Origin: CAZGAQ01 sp964523405
Lineage (GTDB): Bacteria; Planctomycetota; Phycisphaerae; UBA1845; Fen-1342
Direction: 5' to 3'
Assembly: GCA_964523405.1 (NCBI GenBank)
Contig: CAZGAQ010000003.1
Span: 248,001 to 312,000, forward strand
DNA length: 64,000 bases
The notes beneath the pieces were generated by a model. That model saw nothing but the letters and a program-made list of their open reading frames with translations. It was not told where the DNA came from and ran no database searches. Within the stretch, counting starts at the first letter, position 1; every line of letters starts with the position of its first letter. Both the position numbers and the translations under genes were made by a program. Below, piece by piece: positions 25,226 to 33,954 of the stretch.

Positions 25226-25939
25226 CTAGCCGGGGGCCGATTCGGTTTCCACCGGCTGAGCCGGCGCGTTCCGCGTGCGAGCCGGCTTCGGTTGCGTTGG
25301 CGGAAGCAGCGGGAGCGGGGCCGCGGGTTCTTCCACCGGCACCGGCAGAGTCACCGCGCTGTCGTCTTCATCCGGCTTGTCGGCGACGCGGATGTCGCGA
25401 ATCTCCACCGTCACGCTGGCCGCGTCCTCAGCGCCGTACACGTAGTGCGGAATCCGCATCACACCGGAGCCGGGCAGCAGCGGGCCGCGCCATTCGCACT
25501 CCGTGGCCAGCGGCGTGGCCGCATATAACAAGGCCTCGCGCACGGGCACCTTGTTCGCGTCCTCAACGACCAGACGAAGCGCCAGCAGCGTGACGGTCTC
25601 CGGGCCATTGTTCTTCACATCCACAACGACGAGTGTCCCCTCACGCCCGCGCTTGGCGTCCACCAGTCGTGCGCTGACCTCGACCGACTTGCGGTAGTCC
25701 GGCGCCCGGTGATCGTCCAAGGCATCGGCGAGCACCGGCGGGAGCGCGTCCTGCCACTCGGGCCAGGCCTTGAACAACCCCTGGGTGATGTTGGTCGCCT
25801 GCTGATCCAGCGTGCGGAGCGCGTACACGCCGAGCGCAGTCGCGCACACCAGCGTCACCATGATCGTGCCAAAGACGCCCTTCGCGACGCTGGCGAGAAA
25901 GCCGCTCTTGTTGACGATGACCGCGGGTGAGCCGTTCAT
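25226..25939 (-). CDS. Single-pass membrane protein with extracytoplasmic beta domain
   Basis: 237 residues from the ATG at 25937-25939, with GGAG eight bases upstream. An in-frame GTG two codons earlier would overlap the Shine-Dalgarno. A transmembrane helix covers about 14-40 ('GFLASVAKGVFGTIMVTLVCATALGVYAL'-like, hydrophobic throughout). A middle region with 'GTLVVVDVKNNGPETVTLLALRLVV' resembles a FxLYD/DUF-type Ig-like domain on anchored proteins. The tail is Pro/Glu-rich. The function is unknown. Confidence 0.65.
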   Translation of the reverse strand: MNGSPAVIVNKSGFLASVAKGVFGTIMVTLVCATALGVYALRTLDQQATNITQGLFKAWPEWQDALPPVLADALDDHRAPDYRKSVEVSARLVDAKRGREGTLVVVDVKNNGPETVTLLALRLVVEDANKVPVREALLYAATPLATECEWRGPLLPGSGVMRIPHYVYGAEDAASVTVEIRDIRVADKPDEDDSAVTLPVPVEEPAAPLPLLPPTQPKPARTRNAPAQPVETESAPG

Positions 25940-26287
25940 GGCCACTCTCCTGTGCCGCGCGCCGCGGGCTTTCCCGCACCCAAGGCAACGCTTCCGGGAC
26001 GGTATTCGCAGACTGACCGGCGTTATTTGGCGCGGCGCGACGGGTCATCACAACGCCGAGGGCGCCAGCGCCCCACAGTATGCGCGGCGCGCCGCCCCGC
26101 GGCAATGCGCCGTAACCCAAATAGCCACAATCGGTTGCAACCCCCCCCTCCCCAAAGCCCCCAAGCCTCGGCAGCGCGGCCGCAACGGCCCGCCGGCCGA
26201 CCGGGGGCGGATTCGGGGGGAATCCGGCCCGCGTCAGCCGAGCGGACTCTGAGCTCCGGGCGGCCGCGCGCCAGGTGCGGCGCCGGC
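25940..26287. other. 348-base intergenic stretch
   Basis: No gene is supported here. It lies between the start of the membrane-protein gene and the stop of the peroxiredoxin gene, both on the minus strand. It holds a C-run near 26143-26149 and a GC-rich 3' part, but no clear terminator or promoter. Confidence 0.5.
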
Positions 26288-26878
26288 CTACTTGCCCCAC
26301 TCGTTGAAGAACTTCTTGGAACCCTCGACGTCCGGCTTCATCGCCTTGGCGCCGGGCTTCCAGTTGGCCGGACACACCTCGCCGTGCTTCTCGAAGTGCA
26401 GCAGCGCGTCCACGACGCGCAGCGCTTCGTCCGTGCTGCGGCCCAGCGGCAGGTCATTGACCAGCATGTGCCGCACAATGCCGTTCTTGTCAATCAGGAA
26501 CAGTCCACGGAGCGCCACTCCCGCACCTTCCAGCAGCACGCCGTAGTCCCGGCTGATCTGGTGCGTGGTGTCGGCGACCATCGGGAAGTTGACTTTGCCC
26601 AGACCGCCCTCGGCGCGCGGGGTCTTCTGCCAAGCCAGGTGGACGAACTGGCTGTCGATCGACACGCCCAGCACCACGGTGTTCCGCTCGGCGAACTTCG
26701 GAGCGGCCTCGCTGAAGGCGACGATCTCGGTCGGGCACACGAACGTAAAGTCGAGGGGCCAGAAGAACAGCACGACGTTCTTGCCCCGGTAGCTGGAGAG
26801 CTTGATGTCCTCAAACTGCCCGTCGACTACGGCTTTCGCGGTGAAGTCGGGGGCCGGCTGACCGACCTGAATGCTCAT
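26288..26878 (-). CDS. 2-Cys peroxiredoxin (AhpC/Prx1 type)
   Basis: 196 residues from the ATG at 26876-26878, with GAGGAG five bases upstream. The peroxidatic cysteine is in 'DFTFVCPTEIVAFSE' and the resolving cysteine in 'HGEVCPANWKPG', with the conserved Arg and Thr of the peroxidase site. It reduces hydrogen peroxide and organic peroxides in the cytoplasm. The C-terminal YF/helix tail is present, so it is the typical 2-Cys class. The open frame upstream of this ATG is non-conserved. A 260-base region upstream separates it from the next gene. Confidence 0.93.
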   Translation of the reverse strand: MSIQVGQPAPDFTAKAVVDGQFEDIKLSSYRGKNVVLFFWPLDFTFVCPTEIVAFSEAAPKFAERNTVVLGVSIDSQFVHLAWQKTPRAEGGLGKVNFPMVADTTHQISRDYGVLLEGAGVALRGLFLIDKNGIVRHMLVNDLPLGRSTDEALRVVDALLHFEKHGEVCPANWKPGAKAMKPDVEGSKKFFNEWGK

Positions 26879-27138
26879 CACACACTCCTCAAAGTGCTGC
26901 AGTGAAAAAGGGTTGCTCTCACTACGGCCCGCTGCCGCCCGCGGCCCGACCGCCGGCGACACCCGCCCGGGACCCACACCGGGGCCGTGTTGTAGGGGAT
27001 TGTAGCCGCGGTTTGGCGGGTTTCCGGAAAAGTGCCGCGGGGTGCGGAGCCGAGTGCGTGACGGGTCGCGGGGCGTACTGCTGGCCCCCGGGGGGCGGCG
27101 CGGGGTCAGGTTGCTCTCGTCGGAGCGCGCTACCGATC

Positions 27139-28743
27139 CTAGCGCAGCGCCGCCTGGTCCACCCGCGCCTGCCGCATGCGCCGCTCCCACCGTTCGCGAT
27201 GGCGGATCGCCAGCCGCTCAAGCAGGGCTACGTGATCCGGGTCAAACTGCCGGCCAGCCTCACTGCGGATAACGGCGAGGGCCTGCTCCAGCGAATGACC
27301 AGCGCGGTAAGGCCGATCGCTCGTCAGCGCGTCGAACGTCTCGGCGATGGCCACCAGCCGCGCGCCGATCGGGATCGTGACTCCCGTCAGGCCGAACGGG
27401 TACCCCGTTCCGTCAAACCGCTCGCGCAGGTGGCGAATGATGAGAATCTCCGTCTCGAAGACCCGCAGCGGCTCGAGGATCTTGCAGGTCATCAGCGGGA
27501 CCTGCCGCAGGACCGCGTTGTCCTCTTCCGTCAGGCGCGTCGTGCTCTGCAGGATGCGATCCGGCACGCCGATCTTGCCCAGGTCGTGCAACATGGCAGC
27601 GTTGCCGATGGCCACGCGCAGCGGTTCCGCCAGGCGCAGCGCCCGCGCCAGGTAGTTCGCGTAGTACGTCGTGTTCCGCGAGTGCCACGCGGTGAAGCGG
27701 TCACGCGCCTCCAGCGCCTGCACCAGGGCCCAGACGCTCTGCAGGCACAGGTCCTTCGCCTGCATGCTCAACGACACCACGCGCTTGCGCAAGCGTTCCA
27801 GTTCGTCGGTTTCCACCGTCGCATCCACCGCCACGACGGGCGCCGTGTCGGCGCGGACGACACGGTTGCGCCCGGCGCGCTTGCCGATATACAAGGCGTG
27901 GTCGGCCTGGTTAATCAGGTCGCTAACCGAATGCACGGCGGCGTCGGACGTGGCCGACACGCCGATGGACACGGTGACAGCCAGTTGCGGATGGGCCGAG
28001 ACGCGGACGTGCTGGGCCAGAGCCAGGCGAATGCGTTCCGCCAGTTGGGCGGCGTCTTCGACGTTGGTCTGGGGGCACACGATCGCGAATTCCTCGCCGC
28101 CATAGCGGGCGACCAAATCCGTGTCGCGCACCAGGCGCCGCAACTGCCGCGACGCCCCCTGCAGCACCTGATTCCCGATCTCGTGGCCGTACGTGTCGTT
28201 GACCGCTTTGAAGTGATCGAGATCGAGCATCAGCATGGACACGCAGCCGCCGTAGCGCCGCGTGCGGGCGAATTCCCGGTCGAGCAGCGCACGGAATTCG
28301 GCATGGTTCCACAGACCCGTGAGGCCGTCGGTGAGGGCCGCGTTGCGCAGGCGTTCCTGCAAGCGACTGATGCGCAGGCCATTGCGGATGCGGGCGGTGA
28401 ACTCGTCCGCGTCGAACGGCTTGAGCATGAAGTCGTCGGCGCCCGAGTTCAGCGCCCGGTTCTTCGCCTCGCGGTTGTGGCAGACGGTCAGCACGATGAT
28501 GTACGTGCCGTCCAGCGCCGCATCCGCCCGCACCGCCCGACAAACGTCGATCGCGTTCATCCCCGGCAGGAGCAGGTCGCAGATCACGACCCGCGGATGA
28601 TGGCGGCGAATGAGCCCCAGCCCCGTCTCCCCGTCGTCCGCCTCAATCACGCTCAGTTCATTGCCCAGCAGCCGGCGGAACAGCAGCGCGCGCTGTACGG
28701 CGTCGTCTTCGATGATGCAGACGTCGACCGGCTCCATGCCCAT
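27139..28743 (-). CDS. Response regulator with GGDEF and HD-GYP domains
   Basis: 534 residues from the ATG at 28741-28743; a second ATG two codons later is possible. The REC domain (5-122) has the acidic pair 'IIEDD' and phospho-Asp D56 in 'ICDLLLPGM'. The GGDEF domain (about 145-310) has the active-site variant 'RYGGEEFAIV', so cyclic-di-GMP synthesis is plausible. The HD-GYP domain (about 340-534) has 'LHDLGKIGVPD' and 'RFDGTGYPFG', matching active phosphodiesterases. One protein thus carries making and breaking activities under phosphorylation control. It lies 115 bases after a YjfB-like motility gene on the same strand. Confidence 0.93.
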   Translation of the reverse strand: MGMEPVDVCIIEDDAVQRALLFRRLLGNELSVIEADDGETGLGLIRRHHPRVVICDLLLPGMNAIDVCRAVRADAALDGTYIIVLTVCHNREAKNRALNSGADDFMLKPFDADEFTARIRNGLRISRLQERLRNAALTDGLTGLWNHAEFRALLDREFARTRRYGGCVSMLMLDLDHFKAVNDTYGHEIGNQVLQGASRQLRRLVRDTDLVARYGGEEFAIVCPQTNVEDAAQLAERIRLALAQHVRVSAHPQLAVTVSIGVSATSDAAVHSVSDLINQADHALYIGKRAGRNRVVRADTAPVVAVDATVETDELERLRKRVVSLSMQAKDLCLQSVWALVQALEARDRFTAWHSRNTTYYANYLARALRLAEPLRVAIGNAAMLHDLGKIGVPDRILQSTTRLTEEDNAVLRQVPLMTCKILEPLRVFETEILIIRHLRERFDGTGYPFGLTGVTIPIGARLVAIAETFDALTSDRPYRAGHSLEQALAVIRSEAGRQFDPDHVALLERLAIRHRERWERRMRQARVDQAALR

Positions 28744-28858
28744 GCTTCCTTCTGTTCCTCCAGGCCCACGTCGCACGGACGAGCGCTTCGCGCCGGTAGC
28801 CCGCGGCGGCGCCCGGCGTCCGGGCCCGCGGACTTACCCGCGATAGACGAACGACGAT

Positions 28859-29047
28859 CTAGGCGTATACGTCCAGACCGTCGTTGCCGCTCAGCGCCTC
28901 CGCCGACGCCAGTAACTCCTGCATCAGGTCAGCCTGCTGCTGATCCGCCGCCCGCGCGGCGCGCAGCACTTGCAGCGCAATCGCCGATTGCAGGTCCGCC
29001 TGTGTCAGCGCGCTCTGCACACCGGAAATACTGGCCACGTCGCTCAT
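28859..29047 (-). CDS. YjfB-like putative motility protein
   Basis: 62 residues from the ATG at 29045-29047, with AAGGA seven bases upstream. The sequence is mostly helical and Ala/Gln-rich ('LQSAIALQVLRAARAADQQQADLMQELL'-type heptads). It resembles the small YjfB-family 'putative motility' proteins. It precedes the GGDEF/HD-GYP regulator on the same strand. The match rests on length, composition and context, so a small unrelated protein is possible. Confidence 0.6.
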   Translation of the reverse strand: MSDVASISGVQSALTQADLQSAIALQVLRAARAADQQQADLMQELLASAEALSGNDGLDVYA

Positions 29048-29270
29048 AGAACGATCCTTCCGCCCGCACCGAGCGGGGATGAACCGAGTTGTCTCTCTTA
29101 AAGCATGCAAATCGGATCGGCGAAGGGGGAATCGTGCGCTCGGGAATCCGCCACACGCGCAGCGCGGGGGCGATAAATCACGGAACTGCGCCCTGTCGGG
29201 GTTGGCGCCCGCCGCCAGGTCTGATAGTGATGCGCGCGGAGCCAACGTCCGACGCGAGAAAAATGTGAGC

Positions 29271-30095
29271 ATGAGCACAGCCCCGCCGACCCGAATCAGC
29301 CTCGCCACTCTCCGCCAGATGAAGACGGACGGCCGCAAGGCGGCGTATCTGACCGCGTACGACTACCCCACGGCCGCCCTCGCGCAGGCCGCCGGCGTGC
29401 ACGGGCTGCTCATCGGCGACTCGATGGGCACCGTGCTCCTCGGCCACCCCAGCACACGCACTGTCCCGCTCGCGCTCATGCTCATCCTCGGCGAGGCCGT
29501 TCGCCGTGCGGCCCCAAATGTCTACCTCATCGGCGATATGCCCTATGAGACACTGGTGCACGGGCCAGGGGTCGCCGTCGATGCAGCCGGCCGCTTTCGC
29601 AACGAGTGCGACTGTGACGCCGTGAAGCTCGAAGCCCAGCCCGGCGACGAGAAGCTGATCGAGGCCATCGCGCGCGACGGTATCGCGCCGATCGCGCACC
29701 TCGGCCTGTTGCCGCAACAGGTGCTCACGCCGGATGCGTATCGCGCTCAGGCGCGCGACGCCGCGTCGATCGCACAGCTCGTCGACACGGCGCGGCGCAT
29801 GGTCGCCGCCGGCGCCGTGATGTTGCTCCTGGAGGCGGTGCCGACGGAAGCGGCCCAGGCCGTCGTTGACGCTGTGCTGATTCCCGTGATCGGGTGCGGC
29901 GCGGGGCCGGCCTGCGATGGGCATATCGTCGTCACGCAGGACATGCTCGGTTTGGGCACGATCCGCCCGCCGCGCTTCGTCCCAGTGCTCGCGCAGCTCT
30001 CCGAGGTCTATAGCACGGCAATGAAGCGTTACGTCGCCGACATCGCCAACGGGACTTACCCCGGTCCACAACACACTTACGCGCTGCGCAAGTAG
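29271..30095 (+). CDS. panB: 3-methyl-2-oxobutanoate hydroxymethyltransferase (PanB)
   Basis: 274 residues from the ATG at 29271. It catalyses the first committed step of pantothenate synthesis, ketoisovalerate plus methylene-THF to ketopantoate. Visible family features are 'YLTAYDYPTAALA', the metal-site 'LLIGDSMGTVLLGH', 'DAVKLEA', the catalytic Glu in 'GAVMLLLEAVP' and 'GCGAGPACDGHIVV'. The segment usually reading GGYKVQG is here 'PDAYRAQARD', so the protein is a diverged member, though other catalytic positions are kept. The longer upstream frame is non-conserved and overlaps nothing. No panC or panD is nearby. Confidence 0.85.
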   Translation: MSTAPPTRISLATLRQMKTDGRKAAYLTAYDYPTAALAQAAGVHGLLIGDSMGTVLLGHPSTRTVPLALMLILGEAVRRAAPNVYLIGDMPYETLVHGPGVAVDAAGRFRNECDCDAVKLEAQPGDEKLIEAIARDGIAPIAHLGLLPQQVLTPDAYRAQARDAASIAQLVDTARRMVAAGAVMLLLEAVPTEAAQAVVDAVLIPVIGCGAGPACDGHIVVTQDMLGLGTIRPPRFVPVLAQLSEVYSTAMKRYVADIANGTYPGPQHTYALRK

Positions 30096-30184
30096 GCGCC
30101 ACCCGCGCGTTTCGCCCGCGAAATTGCTAAATGCCTCCCCGCCGCCTATCGTCTGCCACTCGAAAACAACCACAGGAGACGAAC

Positions 30185-31123
30185 ATGCCAACGACTTTCT
30201 CGCGGGGCACCCTCGCCCTCGCCGCCGTTCTCAGCCTGACCACACTTGCCATCGCCGCCGACGCACCGGCTTTGCAGAAGCTGTCGGAGCACGTGTACGC
30301 CTATGTGGACATCAAGGGCGCCGGTCCGACCAACGCCTTCGGCGCGAACGCCGGCGTGGTCATCGGCCGCGACGCCGTGCTCGTCGTCGACACGCTGATG
30401 TCCGCCAAGGAGGCTGAGCACTTCCTCGCCGACATCCGCAAGGTGACGGACAAGCCGGTGAAGTACGTCGTGAACACACACCACCACCTTGATCACGCCT
30501 GGGGCAACGGGCCGTTCGCCGCCCAGGGCGCCGTGATCATCGGCCACGAGAATACGCGCCGCGACCTGCCGCAGACCGCCGAGCGCCTCGCACACCCGGA
30601 AGCCTCCGGCATGGACCCCAACCAGTTCGCAGGCACGACGCTCGTGGCCCCGACGGTCTGCTTCAATGACAAGGCCACCGTCGATCTCGGCGAGCTGACC
30701 GTCGAGCTGCGTTACCCCGGCCCGACGCACACGCCCGGCAGCATTCTCGTGTCGATCCCGCAGGACAAGGTGCTCTTCGTCGGAGACATCCTCTTCGCGC
30801 ACTACCACCCCTACCTGGCCGACGGCGACCTGCCGAACTGGGAAAAGGTGCTCGACGAGCTGGCGCAGTCGGACGCGACGAAGATCGTCCCCGGGCACGG
30901 CCCGCTCGCAACGAAGAGCGACTTCGCCGAGATGAAGACGTACCTCAGCGAGTTCGACAAGCTCGCCCGCGAGCTGTGCGCCGGCAAGAAAGCCGACGAC
31001 GCCCCCGCCCTTATGGCCGAACTGCTCAAGAAGCTCCCCAGGCAGGACCGCCCGGAACTCGCCGGGATCATCGAGAAGAACCTGCGTGTGCGCTACCTGC
31101 CGCAGCCGGACGGGAAGAAGTAG
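30185..31123 (+). CDS. Exported metallo-beta-lactamase fold hydrolase
   Basis: 312 residues from the ATG at 30185, which follows AGGAG by seven bases. A signal peptide ('SRGTLALAAVLSLTTLAIAAD') places it in the periplasm or outside. The zinc motif 'NTHHHLDHAWGN', the later 'GPTHTPGS', 'FVGDILF' and 'VPGHGP' are the five conserved metal motifs of the fold. Similar exported proteins are annotated as quinoprotein-relay or beta-lactamase-like hydrolases, and the substrate cannot be told. It follows panB by 89 bases. Confidence 0.88.
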   Translation: MPTTFSRGTLALAAVLSLTTLAIAADAPALQKLSEHVYAYVDIKGAGPTNAFGANAGVVIGRDAVLVVDTLMSAKEAEHFLADIRKVTDKPVKYVVNTHHHLDHAWGNGPFAAQGAVIIGHENTRRDLPQTAERLAHPEASGMDPNQFAGTTLVAPTVCFNDKATVDLGELTVELRYPGPTHTPGSILVSIPQDKVLFVGDILFAHYHPYLADGDLPNWEKVLDELAQSDATKIVPGHGPLATKSDFAEMKTYLSEFDKLARELCAGKKADDAPALMAELLKKLPRQDRPELAGIIEKNLRVRYLPQPDGKK

Positions 31124-31290
31124 CCGGTACGTCGCGCCGTCCGTTCGTCATTCCGAGTGAGCGAAGCGACCGAAGAATCTGCCGCCAACCATGGATCGCC
31201 ACCGATCGGCGCGCCCCCCCGAATTCCCGTTCGCCCCGCCGCCACCGTCCGGCTACACTACCCCCTGACGCGGACGGCAACGGGGCCGGT

Positions 31291-31315
31291 GTGCCACTGC
31301 TGTGTCAGCAGCGGT
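31291..31315. repeat. REP-like hairpin repeat, copy 1
   Basis: GTGCCACTGCTG-TGT-CAGCAGCGGT folds with a nine-base stem (one G-U). It is one of four related hairpins within 600 bases, and lies in the 304-base gene-free stretch 31124-31427. Confidence 0.75.
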
Positions 31316-31330
31316 CTTCCGCCACCCATT

Positions 31331-31354
31331 TGCACTGCTCATAGAGCAGTGGCA
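31331..31354. repeat. REP-like hairpin repeat, copy 2
   Basis: CACTGCTC-ATA-GAGCAGTG is an eight-base perfect stem (31333-31340 with 31344-31351) extended by TG..GCA. It has the same core as copies 1, 3 and 4 and lies 16 bases after copy 1. Confidence 0.75.
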
Positions 31355-31427
31355 TGCAGCCGCAACTTCTCGTTCGCCCCGGCGCACCGCGACCTGAACG
31401 AACGCAGTACCCGACCTGGAGCCGACC

Positions 31428-31763
31428 ATGATTTTCGGCGAGGAGGACTCCAAACCCATGGGGTCGCAACCGAACCAGCCGCAGCAACAGCAGATTCAGC
31501 TCGACATCCGCGAGATGCAGACGGTGTACGCGAACTTCTTCGCGCTGGCCGGCTCGCCCGATGAACTCGTGCTTTACCTCGGCGCCAACTCGCCGCTGCC
31601 GAACGTGCCCCAACCCACCATCCCGATCTCGCACCGGCTGATGATGCTGCCGGCCAACGCCAAGCGCCTGATGATGGCCCTGCAGCAGGCGATCAAGGCG
31701 CACGAAGAGCGCTTCGGCCCGATCGAACTGCCTCCGCAGCGTCGTCCGGAGGGCGGGCGGTAA
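31428..31763 (+). CDS. DUF3467 family protein
   Basis: 111 residues. After a Gln-rich start ('SQPNQPQQQQIQ') comes 'MQTVYANFFALAGSPDELVLYLG', then 'ISHRLMMLPANAKRLMMALQQAIKAHEERFGPIELP'-type sequence, which is the pattern of the short DUF3467 proteins. The function is unknown. GGAG lies seven bases before the ATG. The gene stands alone, bracketed by two hairpin repeats on each side. Confidence 0.8.
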   Translation: MIFGEEDSKPMGSQPNQPQQQQIQLDIREMQTVYANFFALAGSPDELVLYLGANSPLPNVPQPTIPISHRLMMLPANAKRLMMALQQAIKAHEERFGPIELPPQRRPEGGR

Positions 31764-31786
31764 CCGGCCGAGTACGGCGGCTGCGT

Positions 31787-31809
31787 GTGCCACTGCTCTG
31801 TGAGCAGCG
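31787..31809. repeat. REP-like hairpin repeat, copy 3
   Basis: GTGCCACTGCTC-TGT-GAGCAGCG has the same core as the other copies, with one G-U or mismatch in the stem. It lies 23 bases after the DUF3467 stop. Confidence 0.75.
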
Positions 31810-31860
31810 ATTGAAGGGAGTGTCTGCTAGCTGGCCGTAGGCCTGCCAGCCGGCGTCGCT

Positions 31861-31885
31861 CGCCACTGCTGACACAGCAGTGGCG
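31861..31885. repeat. REP-like hairpin repeat, copy 4
   Basis: CGCCACTGCTG-ACA-CAGCAGTGGCG is a perfect eleven-base stem with a three-base loop, the best copy of the family. There is no T-run, so it is not an intrinsic terminator. Confidence 0.8.
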
Positions 31886-31943
31886 CACGGCGAATGACGC
31901 TGAATCATGCGTACGAAACACCCCCTCGGTACCTGCTACGCCC

Positions 31944-32789
31944 CTACCGCCCCTCGTACAGCCGCGTCCCCAGGAGGTCGTCCAGCGCCGGCTCGGCCAG
32001 GATCTTCTTGACCGTCTTCTCGATGTCGTAATCCACCCGCACGAACTCGACCTGCTCCACGCTGCAACTCAGCGCCGTCGCCACCAGGCTCTCCGTCCCC
32101 TCCCGCACGGCATCGGCCGAACGGTGCACGACCACGTAGCTCGCCCGCTGGTCGCGGTCGCGCGGCTGGCCCACGCTGCCGACGTTGACGATCACGCGCT
32201 CTTCCTCGACCTCGTAGAACGGGGAGTCCGGCAGTTCATTCGGCGGATCGAAGTACGGATCGTCGACGAACACGCCCGGCTGGTGCGTGTGGCCCACGAA
32301 GCAGATGCGGGCGTCGAGCCGGTCGAAGTTCGCCATGACCTTCTGCGGGTTGGTGAACACGTCCTCCGGGAAGATGTACTCATTCATCGGGCGCCGCGGC
32401 GAGGCGTGGAAAAACAGTACGTCGCGCTGTTTCACGCGCACGGGCAACTTGCCGAGAAACTCCCAGCGGGCGTTGCGCACCTTCAGGTCCGGCTCTTCTT
32501 CGAGCACCTGCCGCGTCCAGTAGCAGGCCCGCTCGGCCGGCAGGTTGAAGTTCGTCGGCTCGTACAGCAGGGCGTGATCATGATTGCCCATCAGCGCCAC
32601 GCTGCACTTCTGCCGCACCAGGTCCACGCATTCCTTCGGATTGGCCCCATACCCGACGATGTCCCCCAGACACACGATCTCCTGAATACCCCGGCCGGCA
32701 ATGTCCGCCAGCACCGCCTGCAGCGCCTCCAGGTTGGAGTGGATGTCGCTGATGATGGCGAAGTTCTTGTTATTCGAAGCCTTGCTCAT
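31944..32789 (-). CDS. Metallophosphoesterase, YfcE/MJ0936-like
   Basis: 281 residues from the ATG at 32787-32789. Metal motifs are 'IISDIHSNLEAL' (D, H), 'CLGDIVGYGANP' (GD), 'ALMGNHDHALL' (GNHD) and 'CFVGHTHQPGVF' (GHTH), with 'NVGSVGQPRDRDQRASYVV' near the C-terminus. This is the set of calcineurin-like phosphodiesterases. The substrate is unknown, perhaps a cyclic nucleotide or small phosphodiester. The start overlaps the stop of the Trm112-like gene by four bases, so the two are coupled. No independent Shine-Dalgarno is strong. Confidence 0.9.
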   Translation of the reverse strand: MSKASNNKNFAIISDIHSNLEALQAVLADIAGRGIQEIVCLGDIVGYGANPKECVDLVRQKCSVALMGNHDHALLYEPTNFNLPAERACYWTRQVLEEEPDLKVRNARWEFLGKLPVRVKQRDVLFFHASPRRPMNEYIFPEDVFTNPQKVMANFDRLDARICFVGHTHQPGVFVDDPYFDPPNELPDSPFYEVEEERVIVNVGSVGQPRDRDQRASYVVVHRSADAVREGTESLVATALSCSVEQVEFVRVDYDIEKTVKKILAEPALDDLLGTRLYEGR

Positions 32790-32992
32790 GTTCGTGGCTG
32801 CTCGGGCGAATCCGCCGTCACGGGCGGACGCTCGGCCTCTTCCGGGATCAAGACCGGCCAACGCTCCTCAACCGGGTAGCTCAGCCCGCACGAGCGGCAT
32901 ACCAGCCGATCCCCCCGCTGCTCAAGCGGGCCATGGCAAGCGGCCAGCGGACACGCCAAGATGGCTAGCAACTCCGGGCGAAGGGACGGCAT
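32786..32992 (-). CDS. Trm112/YcaR-like zinc-ribbon protein
   Basis: 68 residues from the ATG at 32990-32992, chosen over an upstream GTG because GGAG lies six bases before it. The layout 'LRPELLAILACPLAACHGPLE' then 'LVCRSCGLSYPVEERWPVLIPEEA' matches the Trm112 family (four cysteines, 'YPV.DG.PVL..'). These are small partners or activators of methyltransferases and other enzymes. It overlaps the phosphoesterase gene (ATGA). Confidence 0.85.
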   Translation of the reverse strand: MPSLRPELLAILACPLAACHGPLEQRGDRLVCRSCGLSYPVEERWPVLIPEEAERPPVTADSPEQPRT

Positions 32993-33144
32993 TGGTACTC
33001 CGTGCACGGCCCAGTCTCGATAGAATAGGTGCCGCCCGGGGGGAAATCAATCGCGCCGCCTAAACCGAGTCAACAGGTCATTGGCCCCCCACGGCTACCC
33101 GACTCCGCCCCCACCCTGCCGCGCCTCTCCGCCCCGGCCCACCC

Positions 33145-33954
33145 CTACTGGAGGTCAAACGCCCGGTTGTCGTCGTCCAGTCCGAACCAGCCGATCCCCA
33201 CCGTCCCCGGATCGCCAGGGTATAGCCCACTGTGCCATGTGAACGTGCGCACCTGCGGGGCCACGTGCCCATCGCACCAGGCCACGTTGGCCCGCCCGCG
33301 GTGCCGGAAGTGGATCGAGGGGTCCATCCGCAACTGCTGCCCCAGGTATTCCGGATGGAACCGCGGCTCGGCAAAGCTGTACTCGATCACGCCTTCCGTC
33401 ACCCCCGCGAAGCCCGCATCCGCGAACATGAGCGTATCGGCCGGCCGTCGAACGGACTCGCTGGCGACGCCGGACAGGTCCGTCACGACACGATAGGAAC
33501 CGTTCGCCTTCAGTTCCAGCACGCGCCCAAGGTACGCCTGGTTGTAGCCGTAACCCCCGTTGCCACGCTCGAAGGCCGACCGCATTTCGGACACGAACCG
33601 TGCGTACGTCGGACACGTCCGCACCTGCGCCTCCGGCCCCAGGTACGCCACCAGCGGCCCGCGCGTCGCGTCGAAGGGCTGATCCGCCGACGACCGCACG
33701 CCGTGCCAGCGCCGCAGGTTCTCCGTCCTCAGCCGCGGCGCCCCGGGGCAGTAGCGGCCGCCGCTCTCGGCGGCGTATCCTGCGTTGCCGAGTGCCAGCT
33801 GGCGAATATCGGACGCACACACCGTGGCCCGCGCCTGTTCCCGGGCCCGCCCGAGGCTCGGCACCAGAATCGAAATCAGCAGAGTGAGGATGGCCACTAC
33901 GACCAGTAGCTCGATGAGCGTGAACCCGGAATGTCCGCCCGGTCGCTTGCTCAT
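33145..33954 (-). CDS. Pseudopilin-like protein with prepilin cleavage motif
   Basis: 269 residues. The N-terminus 'GHSGFTLIELLVVVAILTLLISILVPSL' is a type IV prepilin/pseudopilin signal with G(-1)/F(+1) and the +5 Glu. The C-terminal half contains 'FRHRGRANVAWCDGHV', the H-x9-DG motif of planctomycete prepilin-type proteins. Its start overlaps the stop of the dockerin-bearing surface gene (ATGA at 33951-33954), so it is the third, coupled gene of the riboswitch-controlled operon. It is probably inserted in the membrane by prepilin peptidase. A role as pilus subunit or as substrate-binding surface protein is open. Confidence 0.88.
   Translation of the reverse strand: MSKRPGGHSGFTLIELLVVVAILTLLISILVPSLGRAREQARATVCASDIRQLALGNAGYAAESGGRYCPGAPRLRTENLRRWHGVRSSADQPFDATRGPLVAYLGPEAQVRTCPTYARFVSEMRSAFERGNGGYGYNQAYLGRVLELKANGSYRVVTDLSGVASESVRRPADTLMFADAGFAGVTEGVIEYSFAEPRFHPEYLGQQLRMDPSIHFRHRGRANVAWCDGHVAPQVRTFTWHSGLYPGDPGTVGIGWFGLDDDNRAFDLQ

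Noticed and set aside
26902..29049. 715-codon open frame on the plus strand
   Set aside because: It covers the antisense of the REC-GGDEF-HD-GYP gene and shows no family motif, so it is a codon-bias shadow.
31124..31944. CRISPR array
   Set aside because: The repeated units are palindromic hairpins at irregular spacing, with a gene between them and no regular spacers.
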